Shown here in pieces: positions 62,619-64,000 of a DNA stretch of 64,000 nt. Source of the stretch: Desemzia sp. RIT 804 (GTDB taxonomy: Bacteria > Bacillota > Bacilli > Lactobacillales > Carnobacteriaceae). Position numbers and translations under genes: made by a program. Within the stretch, counting starts at the first letter, position 1; each line of letters begins with the position of its first letter. The stretch covers positions 186,001 to 250,000 of the forward strand of contig NZ_JAFEMV010000003.1 in the NCBI RefSeq assembly GCF_016892605.1, given 5' to 3'. The notes beneath the pieces were generated by a model. That model saw only the letters and a program-made list of their open reading frames with translations. It made no database searches and had not been told where the DNA came from.

Positions 62619-63329
62619 CTATTGATGACGATAGTTATAAATATCTTTCGAGAACGGTAGTTTAAAGGTCCCTTTATAATTAACAACAACTCTTTCTGTG
62701 TACTCAAAAACAATCCCATCTCGTAAAATTCCACGACTGATGATTTTCATAGCCGCTGTGTTCTTTTTCTCGTGCAACATTTTTCCTTCTGCTTCACTTA
62801 AGTTAATAGCTTCCATAGTAGCAATACTATGAGATATATCCAGCTCCATATCAGTGACTAATTTTTGTATCGACTCTTTCACATCTTTTTGATCTATGTA
62901 ATGAAAAATAATTTGTGGCAATTTTGATGTTTGAATTTCCATAACTTTGCCATCGACCACACGAACTCGTTGAAAGTGCCAAACTTTCGCATTAGTCTTT
63001 AAGTCAAAAATCTGTCTGTCATGAACCGTAGCGTACTCTAAACGTAGGAAATTAACACGCGAGTGAATTTGATTTGATTTCTTCTCAGTAATAGAACTAT
63101 ATATTAGTGATGCATTCTTATTATAAGGCTGGACAACATTTCCTCTTCCTTGGATAGAGATAATCATCCCAATTTCTTTTAAGTTTTTAATTGCTTCTCG
63201 AATCGTGTTACGAGAGACAGAATAAGTCTTCATTAACTCCCTTTCAGGGGGTAATAAAGAGGATGCAGTAAATTTATTTTGGTATATTTTACTTAATAAG
63301 TCTTGGATGATAAAATCCTTTTTCTTCAT
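62619..63329 (-). CDS. GntR-family regulator with UTRA domain
   Basis: The 236-residue protein starts MKKKDFIIQDLLSKIYQNKF at 63329, after AAAGGA; a longer frame has no ribosome site. The winged helix includes SSLLPPERELMKTYSVSRNT and IREAIKNLKEIGMIISIQGRG, and the UTRA ligand domain (about 80-235) includes VWHFQRVRVVDGKVMEIQTS and the final FEYTERVVVNYKGTFKLPFS. UTRA members bind phosphorylated sugars, so this is probably the repressor of the downstream bglA-celB operon. Confidence 0.92.
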   Translation of the reverse strand: MKKKDFIIQDLLSKIYQNKFTASSLLPPERELMKTYSVSRNTIREAIKNLKEIGMIISIQGRGNVVQPYNKNASLIYSSITEKKSNQIHSRVNFLRLEYATVHDRQIFDLKTNAKVWHFQRVRVVDGKVMEIQTSKLPQIIFHYIDQKDVKESIQKLVTDMELDISHSIATMEAINLSEAEGKMLHEKKNTAAMKIISRGILRDGIVFEYTERVVVNYKGTFKLPFSKDIYNYRHQ

Positions 63330-63769
63330 ACTAAAAAGTTCCTTTCTCATCATATACTTAGATAGATACTATTACATATTCTATCAAAAAAGAACTAATA
63401 AAACATATTGGCAAGTAACTGTCATTACTTTTCTTTAATGTTTATACACGTAATATTAGTAAAAAGCCATTCCAGATTCACTTACAATGTATTTCCGACC
63501 AAAGAAAATATAGTAGTGATTACGAATGACCTACACCTATCCTACCAGTAAAAAACTTGTAATTACAAAAGCTTATTTCCATCAAAACGTTGCTATTTCG
63601 AAACTGCCACTTTTTTGATCAATTGCTTTTAGAAACATCTCTGAGTTACACTAATGTAGCAAAGAATTGATATTTTGAATAACTCTCCCTACGTTAGCTT
63701 CATACTACATCCAGAAATAACTATATCCTTACAGTTACAAAAAATTAAGATCCACAACTTTCGTATACA
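63330..63769. other. Interval without a recognised feature
   Basis: AT-rich, with stop codons in all frames and no convincing gene. The promoter of the GntR gene must lie at its left end. Confidence 0.4.
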
Positions 63770-63775
63770 AAAAGA

Positions 63776-63800
63776 AGAGAACTGCAATAAGCAATTCTCT
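63776..63800 (-). terminator. Terminator of the gene leaving the window
   Basis: agagaactgc (63776-63785) and gcaattctct (63791-63800) pair with one mismatch around aataa; TTCTTTTTG follows on the minus strand. It lies about 110 bases after the partial gene. Confidence 0.75.
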
Positions 63801-63907
63801 CTTGATACCCAATATTGTAATATTACACAGAACTGTAAATAATCACAATTCATAAAAAATATCATATAAAATTACCGACTCATATCTTCAAAATATTGTA
63901 AATCAGA

Positions 63908-64000
63908 CTACTTGTTAAAAATCTTCGGACCTTTGCGCATGTTTTTCATATCATTTTTAGGTGTATCAACCTGTTTAGATTTTCCGCCGCCTGCTTGTTT
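63908..64000 (-). CDS. C-terminal end of a gene entering from the right edge
   Basis: Thirty codons end at TAG 63910-63908: KQAGGGKSKQVDTPKNDMKN then MRKGPKIFNK. The tail is basic and flexible. Too little is present to name the protein. A terminator follows, which supports it being a real gene end. Confidence 0.5.
   Translation of the reverse strand, partial: KQAGGGKSKQVDTPKNDMKNMRKGPKIFNK

Overview
The window reads as a low-GC Gram-positive chromosome of the order Lactobacillales. Gene content (Amt-PII fusion, zinc-free ribosomal protein paralogues, PTS and many sugar ABC systems, group II intron, IS30 and IS3 scraps) would suit Carnobacteriaceae or Enterococcaceae; this placement is inference from gene style, not a database match. 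No rRNA, tRNA or CRISPR array was seen. Most genes lie on the minus strand.

Layout. 1-1403: two YibE/F-type membrane genes (the second cut by the window edge). 1831-2646: a nucleotidyltransferase. 2864-5885: a zinc-starvation operon (His-rich lipoprotein, AdcA-type zinc binding protein, zinc-independent L33 and S14, NusG-II membrane protein, a 36-codon gene) behind a consensus promoter bracketed by two Zur-like boxes. 5998-7858: a group II intron with its reverse transcriptase, sitting exactly after the terminator of the next gene. 7920-9020: a secreted Cys/His-rich protein divergent from a small membrane protein. 9261-10527: the relic of a MobV plasmid with its oriT. 10678-17289: gap, an ammonium transporter fused to PII, and a four-gene amino-acid ABC transporter; GlnR-type boxes precede both nitrogen units. 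18020-22422: redox genes (secreted flavoprotein reductase, FAD oxidoreductase, nitroreductase) with small genes between. 22687-28509: an iron/phosphodiester-type ABC transporter with a glycerophosphodiesterase-like enzyme and a DUF218 protein. 28943-32370: IS scraps, VanZ-like gene and an ArsR/quinone-oxidoreductase divergon with duplicated operators.

32373-50692 is a carbohydrate island. An alpha-xylosidase operon with its ABC transporter faces an AraC regulator (32373-38821). Next comes a second cluster: YesM/YesN two-component system, LplABC-type transporter, YesL-like protein, two Gfo/Idh/MocA dehydrogenases, a ThuA protein and an IolE-like TIM barrel. Its enzyme set lacks a glycosidase and resembles oxidative (3-keto) glycoside degradation.

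50838-64000 holds a LysR/YeiH pair, GNAT and SDR genes, a multi-domain lipoprotein, a methyltransferase broken by one stop codon, a LysR/split chromate transporter set, an IS30 scrap, a GntR-controlled beta-glucoside PTS and 6-phospho-beta-glucosidase, and the tail of a gene leaving the window.
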